From Candidatus Desulfosporosinus nitrosoreducens (GTDB lineage: Bacteria > Bacillota > Desulfitobacteriia > Desulfitobacteriales > Desulfitobacteriaceae), in NCBI RefSeq assembly GCF_030954495.1, contig NZ_JAVHUW010000034.1:57485-121484 (forward strand): a stretch of DNA of 64,000 nucleotides. Reading direction: 5' to 3'. Below are positions 9,320 to 19,314 of the stretch, piece after piece. A model generated the notes under the pieces. The model was not told where the DNA came from. It was given only the letters and a program-made list of their open reading frames with translations, and ran no database searches. How positions within the stretch are numbered: position 1 is the first letter of the stretch; every line of letters starts with the position of its first letter. The translations under genes were made by a program, and so were the position numbers.

Positions 9320-9436
9320 CCAAGTCCTTCCTCCTCCAGGTTTAGACTTTCTCAAAGTTGGTTATCCTCCTAAAGGTAGTGTTTATAGATCTGGAAATCT
9401 TCAGAGCTATAACAATCAAGGAGGGTGTATTTTCTA

Positions 9437-9634
9437 ATGTTAGGTAAAGTCAAATGGTTTAACAAACAGAAGGGCTATGGTTTCATTGAACAGGAAAATG
9501 GCCAGGATATTTTTGTTCATTTTCAATCTGTAATTGGCGAAGGATTTCGTACTCTTGAAGAAGGCCAGAGCGTTGAGTTTGATATTGTTCATGGACCGCG
9601 TGGGGAACAAGCTTCTAATGTGATGGTCCGATAA
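9437..9634 (+). CDS. Cold-shock protein (CspA/CspB family)
   Basis: 65 residues, the full family length. RNP1 is KGYGFIEQ (residues 13-20) and RNP2 is DIFVHF (about residues 25-30) in a single OB-fold. It binds single-stranded RNA and DNA and acts as an RNA chaperone. The ATG at 9437 follows AAGGAGGGTG by 9 bases; an apparent upstream extension (MYFL) is not supported. The roughly 115-base upstream region could hold a cold-responsive leader, but nothing diagnostic was seen. Confidence 0.95.
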   Translation: MLGKVKWFNKQKGYGFIEQENGQDIFVHFQSVIGEGFRTLEEGQSVEFDIVHGPRGEQASNVMVR

Positions 9635-9643
9635 AGCAGACTT

Positions 9644-9744
9644 GATTCAGGTGGAGTTTTAACGCCATCTGAATCTTAGTCGCCCTTATCCAGGGCTTAG
9701 CCGCTCTCAGCTCACCGCTTGCCGAAGCGGGAGTCTTAGAGCGG
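9644..9744 (+). other. Three consecutive hairpins downstream of the cold-shock gene
   Basis: Hairpin 1 is GATTCAGGTGG / CCATCTGAATC (9644-9675), hairpin 2 is GCCCT / AGGGC (9682-9696). Hairpin 3 is a long imperfect stem CCGCTCT / AGAGCGG capped by CCGCTT-GCCG-AAGCGG (9701-9744). None has a T-tract, so this is not a simple terminator. It may be a structured 3' UTR, a small RNA or a repeat element. Confidence 0.4.
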
Positions 9745-9784
9745 ATTAGTCAGCGGATAAAAAGAATTTAACCCATGAAAAGGA

Positions 9785-9817
9785 AGAATCGTTTTATTTA
9801 AAACGGTTCTCTCTTTT
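9785..9817 (+). terminator. Probable terminator before hpf
   Basis: An 11-bp stem AGAATCGTTTT / AAAACGGTTCT with a 4-base loop and the moderately T-rich tail CTCTTTT. Confidence 0.6.
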
Positions 9818-9916
9818 GGTTATTGAAAAATATCCGGGTAAAAGTTTTAAATTAGCAGGATTTTTTGGAGAAATCGGGAATGTTACATATATGCCATCTT
9901 AAAAGGGGGTTGAAGT

Positions 9917-10447
9917 ATGAACATTATTATTCGGGGTAAACATATCGAGCTAACAGATGCGCTAAAAGAATATGTTACAAAACGAGTGGGCAAGCTTGAG
10001 AAATTTTCTGATGAGTTTATGGACGTTCAAGTCACCTTACTTGTGGAGCGCGACCGACATCGTGTGGAGGTAACTGCTCCGATCCATGGGATAATTTTAC
10101 GCGGAGAAGAAGAAACTGAAGATATGTATTCTTCTATCGACATGGTCGTGGAAAAACTTGAGCGCCAAATTGACAAATATCGAACAAAGATTAATAAGCG
10201 GATGCGTGCCAAGGTTCTAAAAGATCATGAGCCGAAACAGGCTGCCGCAGCTCACGAGGAGCTGCGTGAGGAAGTCGTGAGAAATAAGAAATTCCCGGTT
10301 AAGCCGATGTCCGTTGAGGAAGCTATTATGCAGATGAATTTAATCGGGCACACCTTCTTTGTCTTTACAAATTCTGAGACCCAAGAAATGAACGTTGTTT
10401 ATCTACGCAACAATGGTGACTATGGTCTGCTCCAGCCCCAATTTTAA
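9917..10447 (+). CDS. hpf: Ribosome hibernation promoting factor, long form
   Basis: 176 residues, matching the long HPF of Gram-positive bacteria. The N-terminal S30AE domain (about 1-100) begins MNIIIRGKHIELTDALKEYV and is followed by a basic linker. The C-terminal dimerisation domain (about 120-176) contains KPMSVEEAIMQMNLIGHTFFVF. Long HPF binds 30S subunits at the mRNA/tRNA sites and joins two ribosomes into inactive 100S dimers in stationary phase. It is a single gene with its own terminator, just before secA, a common order in Firmicutes. Confidence 0.96.
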   Translation: MNIIIRGKHIELTDALKEYVTKRVGKLEKFSDEFMDVQVTLLVERDRHRVEVTAPIHGIILRGEEETEDMYSSIDMVVEKLERQIDKYRTKINKRMRAKVLKDHEPKQAAAAHEELREEVVRNKKFPVKPMSVEEAIMQMNLIGHTFFVFTNSETQEMNVVYLRNNGDYGLLQPQF

Positions 10448-10538
10448 TTGTTTAAGAAACTATTTGCAGCCAGGCATGTCTTGTCAGCCGCATTGTTTTG
10501 AGGCTGGACGAGAATTAACAAGGTAAATAACCAAGCGC

Positions 10539-10561
10539 AAGGCCCGCTTAGCGGGCCTTTT
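10539..10561 (+). terminator. Terminator after hpf
   Basis: A perfect GC-rich hairpin GGCCCGC-TTA-GCGGGCC followed by TTTT. Confidence 0.92.
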
Positions 10562-10606
10562 CAATGCAAAAGGAAATATATCCCATGCTCAAATCGCCCG
10601 CTTCAG

Positions 10607-10635
10607 TTGCAGTGGGTTCTTTAGAATGTTAAAAT
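10607..10635 (+). promoter_or_regulatory. Probable secA promoter
   Basis: TTGCAG, a 17-base spacer, then TAAAAT, about 35 bases before the secA start. Confidence 0.6.
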
Positions 10636-10669
10636 TATGAATACACAAGATTGAAGAAGGGTGGATATA

Positions 10670-13174
10670 ATGGGTTTTTTGAATTTATTTGACGATAATG
10701 CGCGAGAAGTTAAGAAATATCAAAAGCGCGTTGAAGTGGTTAATAGCTTCGAGCCAAAGATCCAAGCGCTGAGCGATGACGAACTGCGCGGTAAAACAGC
10801 TGAGTTCAGAGGACGCTTAGATCAAGGGGAGAGTTTGGATAATTTATTGCCGGAGGCCTTCGCCGTTGTAAGAGAGGCCAGCCGAAGGGTTATTAATCAG
10901 CGGCACTACGATGTGCAGCTGATTGGGGGTATGGTACTTCATGACGGGCGAATTGCTGAAATGCGCACTGGAGAAGGTAAAACTCTTGTAGCTACTTTGC
11001 CCTCCTATTTAAATGCCCTGACCGGACGCGGTGTCCATGTCGTAACGGTTAACGATTATTTAGCACGGCGCGACAGCGAGTGGATGGGTCAGATCCATCG
11101 TTTTCTGGGCTTAACGGTCGGTCTTGTTGTGCACGGTTTGAGTTATGAAGAGCGCCGCAGCAGCTATGCTGCCGACATAACTTATGGAACCAATAACGAG
11201 TTTGGTTTTGACTATCTGAGAGACAATATGGCGACACGCCCCGACGGACTTGTTCAACGTGAACTTAATTATGCGATTGTTGACGAGGTGGACTCGATCC
11301 TTATTGATGAAGCAAGAACTCCTTTAATTATTTCCGGTGAGGCGGACAAGCCCACCGAACTATATTTTCGAGTCGCTATGGTCATTCCCCGCTTAAAACC
11401 TGAAGAGGATTATAAAGTCATCGAAAAGGAACGCGTCGTTACTTTAACGGAACAAGGGGTCAGTCGGGTCGAAAGCATGTTGGGAGTAGAAAATCTGTAT
11501 GAAGATATTCACACGGAGCTGTCTCATCATGTCAATCAAGCGCTGAAAGCCCATACCCTCTTCAAGCGGGACCGGGATTACGTGGTTAAAGACGGAGAAG
11601 TAATTATTGTCGATGAATTTACAGGACGCTTAATGTTTGGCCGTCGCTACAGTGAAGGATTACATCAAGCGATCGAAGCTAAAGAAGGCGTCAAAGTCGC
11701 AAAGGAATCCCAAACTTTGGCGACAATTACATTTCAAAATTACTTCCGGATGTTCAGCAAGCTTTCCGGAATGACAGGTACAGCCATGACGGAAGAACCT
11801 GAATTTCGGAAGATCTATAAACTTGACGTGGTGGAAATCCCGACGAACAGGCCCATGATTCGTAAAGACGAATCAGATGTAATCTATCGTACGGAAGAGG
11901 GAAAATTTTTGGCGGTCGTGGAAAGTGTTATTGAACGTCACGCTAAAGGACAGCCTCTTCTTGTCGGCACAGTTTCCGTCGAGAAATCCGAACATTTGAG
12001 CGGCATGTTAGAAAGGCGGGGAATTCCCCATCAGGTGCTCAACGCCAAATACCATGAGAAAGAAGCCCAGATTGTCGCGGAAGCCGGGCAGCGTGGCATG
12101 GTCACAATTGCCACCAATATGGCCGGCCGCGGTACAGATATTATTTTAGGTGAAGGTGTGGACGGACTCGGAGGATTGCACATTATTGGTACGGAGCGCC
12201 ATGAGTCCCGCCGGATTGACAATCAATTGCGAGGCCGGGCAGGCCGTCAGGGAGACCCCGGTTCAACTCAGTTCTTTATTTCTTTAGAAGATGATTTGAT
12301 GCGCATGTTTGGTGCGGAAAATATTATGGGAATCATGGATAAGTTAGGGATGGATGACTCTATGCCCATCGCCTCCCGGATGATTTCCCGCTCCATTGAA
12401 ACTGCCCAACGTCGCGTTGAGAATCGCAACTTTGATATTCGTAAGCACGTGCTTGATTATGACGATGTTATGAATCAGCAGCGTGAAGTTATTTATAGTC
12501 AGCGCAGAGCCGTCCTAATGGGTGAAAATCTCAAAGACAATATCAGTGATATGCTGGAAAAAGCAGTTCAGGACAGCATTGCCATGTTCAGTGGAGAGAG
12601 CCCTTTTCCGGAAGAATGGGATTTGGCCAGTCTTGCTGATTACGTTGAGAATTTCTATTTGCCGGGAATTCACCTTGATCCGGAAAAGCTGGCGGACCTT
12701 TCGCGCGAAGAAATTGAAGAGATGCTGCTGGATAAAGCGAAAGAGCTTTATCAAAGCCGGGAAGATCAGTTCGGCTCTGAATTGATGCGTGAAATTGAAC
12801 GTGCCGTCATGCTGCAAGTGGTGGACAGCAAATGGATGGATCACCTCGATTCGATGGATATGCTGCGTGAAGGAATCGGTCTGCGAGCTTATGGTCAGAA
12901 AGATCCCTTAGTGGAGTATCGCCGTGAAGGGTTTGAAATGTTCCAAGCCATGGTTGATTCGATTCAGGACGATATTGTTCGTTACGTTATGCGAGTGACT
13001 CCTCAGGTTCGCGAAGAGGTGTCTGAACAGCCGCGCAACGTGGTCGAGAATCGTTATGAAGAAGAGCCCAGTGCTCCGGTGCACACAGGGGAACAGATTG
13101 GCCGCAATGATCTCTGCCCCTGCGGAAGCGGCAAGAAATATAAAAAATGCTGCGGGGCGGAAAAGAAAAAGTAG
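10670..13174 (+). CDS. secA: Protein translocase subunit SecA
   Basis: 834 residues. SecA is the motor ATPase that pushes preproteins through SecYEG. Nucleotide-binding domain 1 has [14 protein letters not shown] (about residue 100) and [15 protein letters not shown] (about 207). The preprotein cross-linking domain follows, then NBD2 with [13 protein letters not shown] and [15 protein letters not shown]. The C-terminal zinc motif [14 protein letters not shown] binds SecB or ribosomes. The ATG at 10670 gives the standard MGFLNLF start; a GTG at 10661 is in frame but less likely. secA-prfB is a classic Firmicutes order. Confidence 0.98.
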   Translation: MGFLNLFDDNAREVKKYQKRVEVVNSFEPKIQALSDDELRGKTAEFRGRLDQGESLDNLLPEAFAVVREASRRVINQRHYDVQLIGGMVLHDGRIAEMRTGEGKTLVATLPSYLNALTGRGVHVVTVNDYLARRDSEWMGQIHRFLGLTVGLVVHGLSYEERRSSYAADITYGTNNEFGFDYLRDNMATRPDGLVQRELNYAIVDEVDSILIDEARTPLIISGEADKPTELYFRVAMVIPRLKPEEDYKVIEKERVVTLTEQGVSRVESMLGVENLYEDIHTELSHHVNQALKAHTLFKRDRDYVVKDGEVIIVDEFTGRLMFGRRYSEGLHQAIEAKEGVKVAKESQTLATITFQNYFRMFSKLSGMTGTAMTEEPEFRKIYKLDVVEIPTNRPMIRKDESDVIYRTEEGKFLAVVESVIERHAKGQPLLVGTVSVEKSEHLSGMLERRGIPHQVLNAKYHEKEAQIVAEAGQRGMVTIATNMAGRGTDIILGEGVDGLGGLHIIGTERHESRRIDNQLRGRAGRQGDPGSTQFFISLEDDLMRMFGAENIMGIMDKLGMDDSMPIASRMISRSIETAQRRVENRNFDIRKHVLDYDDVMNQQREVIYSQRRAVLMGENLKDNISDMLEKAVQDSIAMFSGESPFPEEWDLASLADYVENFYLPGIHLDPEKLADLSREEIEEMLLDKAKELYQSREDQFGSELMREIERAVMLQVVDSKWMDHLDSMDMLREGIGLRAYGQKDPLVEYRREGFEMFQAMVDSIQDDIVRYVMRVTPQVREEVSEQPRNVVENRYEEEPSAPVHTGEQIGRNDLCPCGSGKKYKKCCGAEKKK

Positions 13175-13245
13175 AATGGGAAGGTCCCTTGAGCAGCAAC
13201 AGAGGATAGCTATCAATTGTAAATTAGGTTGGAAGGGTGAATGAT

Positions 13246-14350
13246 GTGCTTTCTGATTGGAAAAAGGAACTGGAAACATTAAACGTGCGCTTGGCAGATT
13301 TGAGGGTTTCTCTTTGACGTCGCTCAGAGAATAGAAAAGATCAGCGCTTTGGAAACAGAGTTCCATCGCCCGGATTTGTGGGATGATTCTGTCCTTGCCC
13401 AAAAGATTATGCAAGATTTGGCTCACCATCAGGGCAAGGTGAAGCTGTATGATGAATTAAAAAAAGAACTGGAAGAGGTAGAGACGCTTTGGCAGCTGGC
13501 AATTGAGGAAGACGATGCAACCCTTGAAGCGGACATCGAACAAGGAGTCAAAGCGCTGCAGAGCAAATTCGAAGCCTTGGAATTGGAGCTTTTATTGTCA
13601 GGCCCTTATGACAGAAACAACGCTATTGTAACTCTCCATGCCGGTGCAGGGGGGACGGAAGCCCAGGATTGGGTCCAAATGCTCTGGCGAATGTACACTC
13701 GCTGGGGAGAAAATCATGGCTATAAAGTAGAAACTTTAGATTTTCTGCCGGGTGAAGAGGCTGGCATTAAGAGTGCGACACTGTCTTTCAGCGGAGAAAA
13801 CGCTTACGGATATGCCAAGTCTGAAAAAGGGGTGCATCGCTTGGTGCGAATTTCTCCCTTCGATGCTTCCGGCCGCCGGCATACTTCCTTTGCTTCCGTT
13901 GACGTAATTCCAGAGGTGGCCGCTGATAGTGAAATTACGATTGATGCTGAAGATCTGAGGGTGGATACTTACCGCTCGGGCGGGGCCGGCGGTCAGCATG
14001 TCAATAAGACGGATTCAGCGATACGGATTACTCACTTGCCTACGGGAATTGTCGTGCAATGTCAGAGTGAGCGTTCGCAGATACAGAATCGCGCCGCAGC
14101 CATGCGGGTTTTACAGGCTAAGCTGCTGGAGTTAAAGCGTAAGGAACAAGAAAACGAGATTTCAGAGCTGCGCGGAGAACAGCAAGAAATTGCCTGGGGG
14201 AGTCAAATACGTTCTTATGTCTTCCACCCTTACAGTATGGTTAAAGACCATCGTACAAATGTGGAAACAGGGAATGTTTCGGCTGTGATGGATGGGGAAA
14301 TCGATCCTTTTATCGCGGCCTATCTGCAGAAAACAAAAACCGTTAACTAG
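13246..14350 (+). CDS. prfB: Peptide chain release factor 2, with programmed +1 frameshift
   Basis: RF2 recognises UGA and UAA and triggers peptide release. The coding sequence is split. Frame 1 runs from GTG 13246 (8 bases after GGAAGGG) to the in-frame TGA at 13315-13317. After slipping +1 on CTT-T, translation continues with GAC at 13316, giving 367 residues. The slip site is CTT TGA C, with AGGG upstream acting as the internal Shine-Dalgarno. In the second part, SPF (in LVRISPFDASG) is the stop-codon recognition tripeptide and GGAGGQHVNKTDSA carries the catalytic GGQ. RF2 thus autoregulates: when RF2 is scarce, more ribosomes shift frame. Confidence 0.97.
13299..13318 (+). promoter_or_regulatory. 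prfB programmed frameshift site
   Basis: An AGGG Shine-Dalgarno-like element precedes the slippery CTT and the in-frame TGA followed by C (13312-13318). This is the canonical RF2 autoregulatory signal, and reading frames on both sides encode conserved RF2 sequence. Confidence 0.95.
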
Positions 14351-14389
14351 TTCCTGCCCTGAGGGCAGAGACCTAAAGGAGGGAATCAC

Positions 14390-15220
14390 TTGACTACCGT
14401 TGAACTGAAACGCAAAGCCAATGCCATTCGTCAAGACATTATTTCCATGTTGGTACCGGCGAAGTCCGGACATCCAGGAGGGAGTCTGTCGGCTGCCGAT
14501 ATTGTTGCGACTCTCTACTTTCAGGAAATGAGAATAAAGCCACAAGAACCTGACTGGGCCGAGAGGGACCGTTTTGTCCTGTCCAAAGGGCATGCGGCTC
14601 CAGTGCTTTATGCCGCTCTCGCGGAAAAGGGATACTTTCCCAAGGAGGAGCTGCAAGGACTTCGCCAAACTGGTCGTATGCTCCAAGGACATCCGGATAT
14701 GAAAAAAACTCCGGGGGTGGATATGTCCACAGGTTCCTTGGGGCAAGGTCTTTCTGCGGCTAATGGCATGGCCTTGGCCGGAAAACTGGATAAAAAGGAC
14801 TATCATGTCTATGCCTTATTAGGAGACGGAGAAATGGCCGAAGGCCAAATCTGGGAAGCAGCCATGGCCGCCGCTCATTATAAGCTCGACAATCTTACGG
14901 CTATTCTGGATTTTAACGGTTTGCAAATTGATGGCCCGACAGACAGCGTGATGTCAACAGCTCCCCTTTCAGACAAATGGCGGGCTTTTTGCTGGCATGT
15001 GATTGAGGTCGACGGTCATGATATTGAGGCTTTGCAGAAGGCCTTTGCGGAAGCGAAGCAAGTTAAAGGAAAACCTACGATCCTGATTGCCAAAACTATA
15101 AAGGGCAAAGGGGTTTCTTTCATGGAGAACCAAGCCGGCTGGCATGGCAATGCTCCCAACGCCGAACAGGCTGAACAAGCTCTTAAAGAATTACGAGAGG
15201 AGGCGTTAACTCTTGGCTGA
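14390..15220 (+). CDS. Transketolase, N-terminal (TPP-binding) subunit
   Basis: 276 residues covering the first third of a classical transketolase. The TPP/Mg2+ motif is GDGEMAEGQIWEAAM at about residues 144-158, ending in LDFNGLQIDG. SGHPGGSLSAADI and LSKGHAAPVLYAAL line the cofactor site. Together with the next gene it forms a two-subunit transketolase of the non-oxidative pentose phosphate pathway, exchanging two-carbon ketol units between sugar phosphates. The start is TTG after AAGGAGGGAATCAC, and the 3' end overlaps the next gene by 8 bp. Split transketolases are common in Clostridia and archaea. Confidence 0.95.
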   Translation: MTTVELKRKANAIRQDIISMLVPAKSGHPGGSLSAADIVATLYFQEMRIKPQEPDWAERDRFVLSKGHAAPVLYAALAEKGYFPKEELQGLRQTGRMLQGHPDMKKTPGVDMSTGSLGQGLSAANGMALAGKLDKKDYHVYALLGDGEMAEGQIWEAAMAAAHYKLDNLTAILDFNGLQIDGPTDSVMSTAPLSDKWRAFCWHVIEVDGHDIEALQKAFAEAKQVKGKPTILIAKTIKGKGVSFMENQAGWHGNAPNAEQAEQALKELREEALTLG

Positions 15221-16151
15221 TAAAGTCGCAACACGTGATGCCTATGGTAAGGCCCTTGTCGCCTTAGGAAAAGAAAACCCCAATGTCGTTGTTTTAGACG
15301 CGGATTTATCGAAGTCGACGAAGACTGCTGAATTTGGCAAAAACTACCCTGAACGTTTTTTTAATATGGGCATTGCTGAAGCTAATCTATTGGGAACGGC
15401 GGCAGGGCTGGCCGCGGCAGGAAAGATTCCCTTTGCCAGCACCTTCGCCATTTTTGCTACGGGACGGGCCTTTGAGCAAATCCGCAATTCAATTGCTTAT
15501 CCCAAATTAAACGTCAAGATAGCGGCAACCCATGCGGGGATCTCTGTGGGAGAAGACGGCGGGTCCCATCAAGCCATTGAAGATGTGGCGATCATGCGGG
15601 CGGTTCCCAACATGGTGGTTTTAGTTCCCGCGGATGGAGAGGAAACCCGTCAGATGGTTTTAGCCGCTGCGGAATACAAAGGACCGGTTTATATCCGCAT
15701 GGGGAGATTGGAAGTACCCGTTATTTTCGGCGAAGATTACCGCTTTGCCATCGGGAAAGCAAATGTCCTCAGAGAAGGAACAGATGCTGCGATCATGGCC
15801 AATGGCTTAATGGTGGCTGCCGCCCTGGAGGCTGCAGATTTACTGGCTTCTGAGGGAATCAGGGTTAGTGTCGTCAATGTGTCTTCCGTAAAGCCCATTG
15901 ATGCAGAAACAATACTTCAAGTAGCCAAAGCGACAAAGGCCGTGGTAACAGCAGAAGAACACAATGTTATTGGTGGTTTAGGCAGCGCGGTCGCCGAGAT
16001 CTTAGGGGAAAAATTGCCAACCCCTATGGTTCGCGTCGGCCTTCAAGACACCTTTGGAGAGTCCGGCCGGCCTTATGAACTGCTTGAGAAGTATGGGCTG
16101 ACGAAAGAAGGCCTTGTTAAAGCTGTTCATGAAGTGTTAGCCAAAAAGTAA
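15213..16151 (+). CDS. Transketolase, C-terminal (pyrimidine-binding) subunit
   Basis: 312 residues that match the middle and C-terminal domains of transketolase. The pyrimidine-binding domain has FFNMGIAEANLLGTAAGLA near residue 50, with the Glu that activates TPP, and HAGISVGEDGGSHQAIED near 110. The C-terminal domain follows (VNVSSVKPIDAETIL, AVVTAEEHNVIGGLGSA). The start is TTG, with GAGAGGAGG about 10 bases upstream inside the preceding gene. It is co-transcribed with the N-terminal subunit; a terminator follows. Confidence 0.95.
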   Translation: MADKVATRDAYGKALVALGKENPNVVVLDADLSKSTKTAEFGKNYPERFFNMGIAEANLLGTAAGLAAAGKIPFASTFAIFATGRAFEQIRNSIAYPKLNVKIAATHAGISVGEDGGSHQAIEDVAIMRAVPNMVVLVPADGEETRQMVLAAAEYKGPVYIRMGRLEVPVIFGEDYRFAIGKANVLREGTDAAIMANGLMVAAALEAADLLASEGIRVSVVNVSSVKPIDAETILQVAKATKAVVTAEEHNVIGGLGSAVAEILGEKLPTPMVRVGLQDTFGESGRPYELLEKYGLTKEGLVKAVHEVLAKK

Positions 16152-16182
16152 GCGGAGAATCTGCGCAGATAATAAATTATAA

Positions 16183-16225
16183 AAAGAGACGCAACGAACC
16201 ATTGTCTGGTTTGCTGCGCCTCTTT
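16183..16225 (+). terminator. Terminator after the transketolase genes
   Basis: A long interrupted stem AAAGAG-CGCA-AACCA / TGGTT-GCG-CTCTTT with a 5-base loop. Transcript T residues come from the closing TCTTT. Confidence 0.8.
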
Positions 16226-16399
16226 GGTTTCCGGGATATCTTGGCTAACCTTGGAGAGCGCAGGGCGGCAAGGCCAACACCTTCTTAATCAATAAAACAT
16301 TAATTTGACTAAATTTACAAACAGGAAATCCACGAGAGGTGTCGAATAACTAAGAGTTATAGGAAAAGGGCGTGGCCTGAGAAAATCAAGGAGGACAGT

Positions 16400-17086
16400 A
16401 TGATCCAATTAAGAAATGTATCCAAGATTTATCCGAACGGTGCCAGAGCCCTCGTGGATGTCAATCTTAAAATTGGCAAAGGGGAGTTTGTTTTTCTGGT
16501 GGGTCCGAGCGGGGCCGGTAAATCGACCCTGATTAAATTGCTCTACAGGGATGAAATCCCGACCCGGGGACAAGTGCAGATCAACAGCAAAAATTTGGTT
16601 CGGATGAAAGAACGGGAAGTTCCCTATTTGCGGCGCAGCATTGGGGTGATCTTTCAGGACTTTAAGCTGCTGCCCAATAAAACGGTGCAGGAAAATGTAG
16701 CTTTCGCTCTGGAAGCGATTGGTGTCGCTAAAAAGGAGGTTCGAACCCGTACACGGAACATGTTGGAATTGGTTGGGCTGGCGGGTAAAGACAATGCCTT
16801 TCCCCATGAGTTGTCCGGCGGGGAGCAACAGCGTGTTTGTGTGGCGCGGGCCATTATTAATAATCCGGCCTTGTTAGTGGCTGATGAGCCGACAGGGAAC
16901 CTTGACCCGGAAACAGCCTGGGGAATTATGGATTTGCTTTTTAACATTAATAAACGAGGAACGACCATAGTTATGGCTACTCATGCCCGGGCTATCGTCA
17001 ATAAAATGCAAAAGCGGGTTATAGCGATCGAGAATGGCCGGGTTGCCCGGGATGAGGAAGTAGGGGGATATGGCTATGACACTTAA
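16400..17086 (+). CDS. ftsE: Cell division ATP-binding protein FtsE
   Basis: 228 residues. Walker A is GPSGAGKST (about residues 35-43), the signature is LSGGEQQRVCVARAI, and Walker B is LLVADEPTGNLDPE, all typical of FtsE. With FtsX it forms a type VII ABC complex that does not transport; it transmits ATP hydrolysis across the membrane to activate peptidoglycan hydrolases. The ATG follows AAGGAGG. It overlaps ftsX by 11 bp, and an M23 peptidase gene follows, so the likely target of this FtsEX sits next door. Confidence 0.97.
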   Translation: MIQLRNVSKIYPNGARALVDVNLKIGKGEFVFLVGPSGAGKSTLIKLLYRDEIPTRGQVQINSKNLVRMKEREVPYLRRSIGVIFQDFKLLPNKTVQENVAFALEAIGVAKKEVRTRTRNMLELVGLAGKDNAFPHELSGGEQQRVCVARAIINNPALLVADEPTGNLDPETAWGIMDLLFNINKRGTTIVMATHARAIVNKMQKRVIAIENGRVARDEEVGGYGYDT

Positions 17087-17966
17087 TTCCGCCCGCTATA
17101 TTTTGCGTGACACAGCTTATTCAGTGAAACGTAACCCCTGGCTAAGCATTGCCTCTGTTCTGACGGTGATGGTATCTCTTATAATTCTAGGGTTTTCGGT
17201 ATTTTTTCTGGCCAATGCCGCCAATATGGCCCAGTCTTTTGAATCACAGCTTGAAATTGCAGCCTTTGTCCAAGACAGTGCAACAAGTTCTCAAGTAGAG
17301 ACTCTGCAAAGTCAAATTCAAGGGATGTCCGGGGTTTCTTCCGTAACGATTGTTACGAAGGATCAGGCTTTGGCGGATTTCGGCAAATCCATGGGCGGAG
17401 CCCAAAGTAATCTGGTTACGGACCTGGGGGGGACCAATCCTTTCCCTGATAAGCTAACCGTTAAAGTTACCAATCCCCAGGATGTAAAAACTACGGCGGA
17501 CGCCATATCGGCGCTGCCCGGGATTGATAAGGTGCGTTACGGGCAGGACTATGTGGACAAGCTCCTGAAATTTACTCAATGGTTAAGATGGATTGGCTTT
17601 GGGGTCGTTGCGGCTTTCGCTGTGGCATCCATTGTGCTTATTTCTATTAATGTTAAAATGAATGTCTTTTCTAAACGACGTGAAATTCAGATCATGAAGC
17701 TGGTTGGTGCGAGCAATGGCTTTATACGCTGGCCTTTTCTGATTGAGGGGTTAGCTCTGGGCCTTCTCGGGGGCGCACTGGCTGCGCTTGTTGTTGGCTT
17801 CGGCTATAATTGGGTAATCTTTTATATTCAGTCCACATTGACCTTTTTGCCTGTCGTTGACAATGCCCTCCTCTTTCGCCAAGTGACGGGCGGGCTTTTG
17901 CTGGCAGGAATGGCCATGGGGGCCTTGGGCAGCGGTGTTTCCCTGCAAAAATTCCTGCGTACCTGA
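17076..17966 (+). CDS. ftsX: Cell division protein FtsX
   Basis: 296 residues with four membrane segments: one near residues 23-48, then an extracellular domain of about 120 residues, then three in the C-terminal FtsX core (about 170-192, 218-245 and 265-288). The extracellular loop binds the coiled-coil of murein hydrolases. The start at 17076 (MTLNSARYILRD) is preferred over the ATG at 17070 because AGGGGG lies 8 bases upstream of it but only 2 from the earlier ATG. ftsE and ftsX are translationally coupled. Confidence 0.96.
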   Translation: MTLNSARYILRDTAYSVKRNPWLSIASVLTVMVSLIILGFSVFFLANAANMAQSFESQLEIAAFVQDSATSSQVETLQSQIQGMSGVSSVTIVTKDQALADFGKSMGGAQSNLVTDLGGTNPFPDKLTVKVTNPQDVKTTADAISALPGIDKVRYGQDYVDKLLKFTQWLRWIGFGVVAAFAVASIVLISINVKMNVFSKRREIQIMKLVGASNGFIRWPFLIEGLALGLLGGALAALVVGFGYNWVIFYIQSTLTFLPVVDNALLFRQVTGGLLLAGMAMGALGSGVSLQKFLRT

Positions 17967-18096
17967 GAGTGGAAAAATGCTGCGTCATGCGTCTAAAAGT
18001 GCTCTTCGGGAGCTTTTAACGCGTGACCCAGCATCTGCCTACATAATCCTCCGCCAATTCAATACCATTGGAAATTCGAGCTTAGGAGGGGAGCGT

Positions 18097-19242
18097 GTGT
18101 TTAAGCAAAGAGCAGTCTTAACAGTGACGCTGAGTTTTGCCCTGCTTACAATATCCTCAGTGCCCTCTCAAGCCAGCAATCTCACGGATACAGTTCAGCA
18201 GCAGAAGACAGTCACTCAACAGAAGGAGCAAGCCCAAGGTCAGTTAAACAAACTGACTTATACTTCCGATAAGCTTAAGGCTCAATTAGCCTTGCTCAAC
18301 ACTCAGATTGCTTCAGCCCAAACGCTTTTAAACCAGAAACAGCTTGCCTATACCCAGACCCAAGCACTTGTTCAGGCTTCTCAGACAGAACTGGATCAGA
18401 AGAAGCAGGAACTTGAGGAGCGACGGATTGCGCTTGGGCAAAGGGCGCGGGGAATCTATGAGAGCGGGCAAATCAGTTATTTAGAGCTGCTCTTTCAATC
18501 GACAGATCTGAGTGATTTCTTGACCCGGATGGAGTACTTCAATCGACTAGTGACCAATGACCGTAAGCTCTTAACAGATATTCAAGACCAAAAGGAGAAG
18601 ATTGAGCAAAAAACTCAAGAATTGCAGCACCGCAGGGACCAAGCCGCTCAGTTGCAAGTTCAGGCGGCCAAAGCCAAGGCTGATCTTGATGAGAAGAAAG
18701 TTCAGCAGCAGGCGGCTATGGACCAGAACCAGAAGGCGTTGCAAGCTTCTTACGAAGAGGTCGAGCGCCTGCAAAGTGAGGCTAATGCTTTAAATGATAA
18801 GATTCGCAAATTGCAGGCGGCACAAGCGGGACATAATAGCGGGGATGGCACCATATCCACTTGGCCGCTCCCCGGCTGCTACGAAATCACCGATCCTTAC
18901 GGCTGGCGGACTCACCCTATTACCCATCAACAAAGCTTACATACAGGAACGGATATTGCGGCGCCCATGGGGGCTGCGATTCATGCCGCAGGAGATGGGG
19001 TCGTCATTATGGCCGGGTGGAATGAGGCCTATGGCAATATGGTTATTATAGACCACGGCAATGCCATATCCTCACTTTATGGACATCAATCAAAATTGAA
19101 TGTCACTGTGGGTCAAGCTGTGAAGGCAAATCAGGTTATTGGCTATGTAGGTTCAACCGGCTGGAGCACAGGCCCGCATTTGCATTTTGAAGTCCGGGTC
19201 GGCGGGAACCCGACAGATCCTCTCCAATTTTTCCCTAACTAA
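18097..19242 (+). CDS. Coiled-coil M23 (LytM) murein hydrolase or activator
   Basis: 381 residues from GTG 18097, which follows TAGGAGGGGAG. A signal peptide covers about residues 1-28. Long Gln/Lys-rich coiled coils follow (about 35-110 and 170-235). The C-terminal M23 domain (about 260-380) has HxxxD in SLHTGTDIAAPMG and GPHLHFEVRVGG, so the zinc ligands (His, Asp, and His of HLH) are present and the enzyme is probably active. This EnvC/PcsB-like layout is the typical FtsEX partner, and the gene sits directly behind ftsX. An in-frame extension back to 17935 would overlap ftsX and lacks support. Confidence 0.93.
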   Translation: MFKQRAVLTVTLSFALLTISSVPSQASNLTDTVQQQKTVTQQKEQAQGQLNKLTYTSDKLKAQLALLNTQIASAQTLLNQKQLAYTQTQALVQASQTELDQKKQELEERRIALGQRARGIYESGQISYLELLFQSTDLSDFLTRMEYFNRLVTNDRKLLTDIQDQKEKIEQKTQELQHRRDQAAQLQVQAAKAKADLDEKKVQQQAAMDQNQKALQASYEEVERLQSEANALNDKIRKLQAAQAGHNSGDGTISTWPLPGCYEITDPYGWRTHPITHQQSLHTGTDIAAPMGAAIHAAGDGVVIMAGWNEAYGNMVIIDHGNAISSLYGHQSKLNVTVGQAVKANQVIGYVGSTGWSTGPHLHFEVRVGGNPTDPLQFFPN

Positions 19243-19314
19243 AGGGATAAGCAGTATTTCTGCGGGGGGATAAGCATATAATAGAGCAAGACTTGAAGAA
19301 AGGGTTTGACTTGA

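Noticed and set aside
17935..18096. N-terminal extension of the M23 protein
   Set aside because: It overlaps ftsX and hides the signal peptide; TAGGAGGGGAG before GTG 18097 decides.
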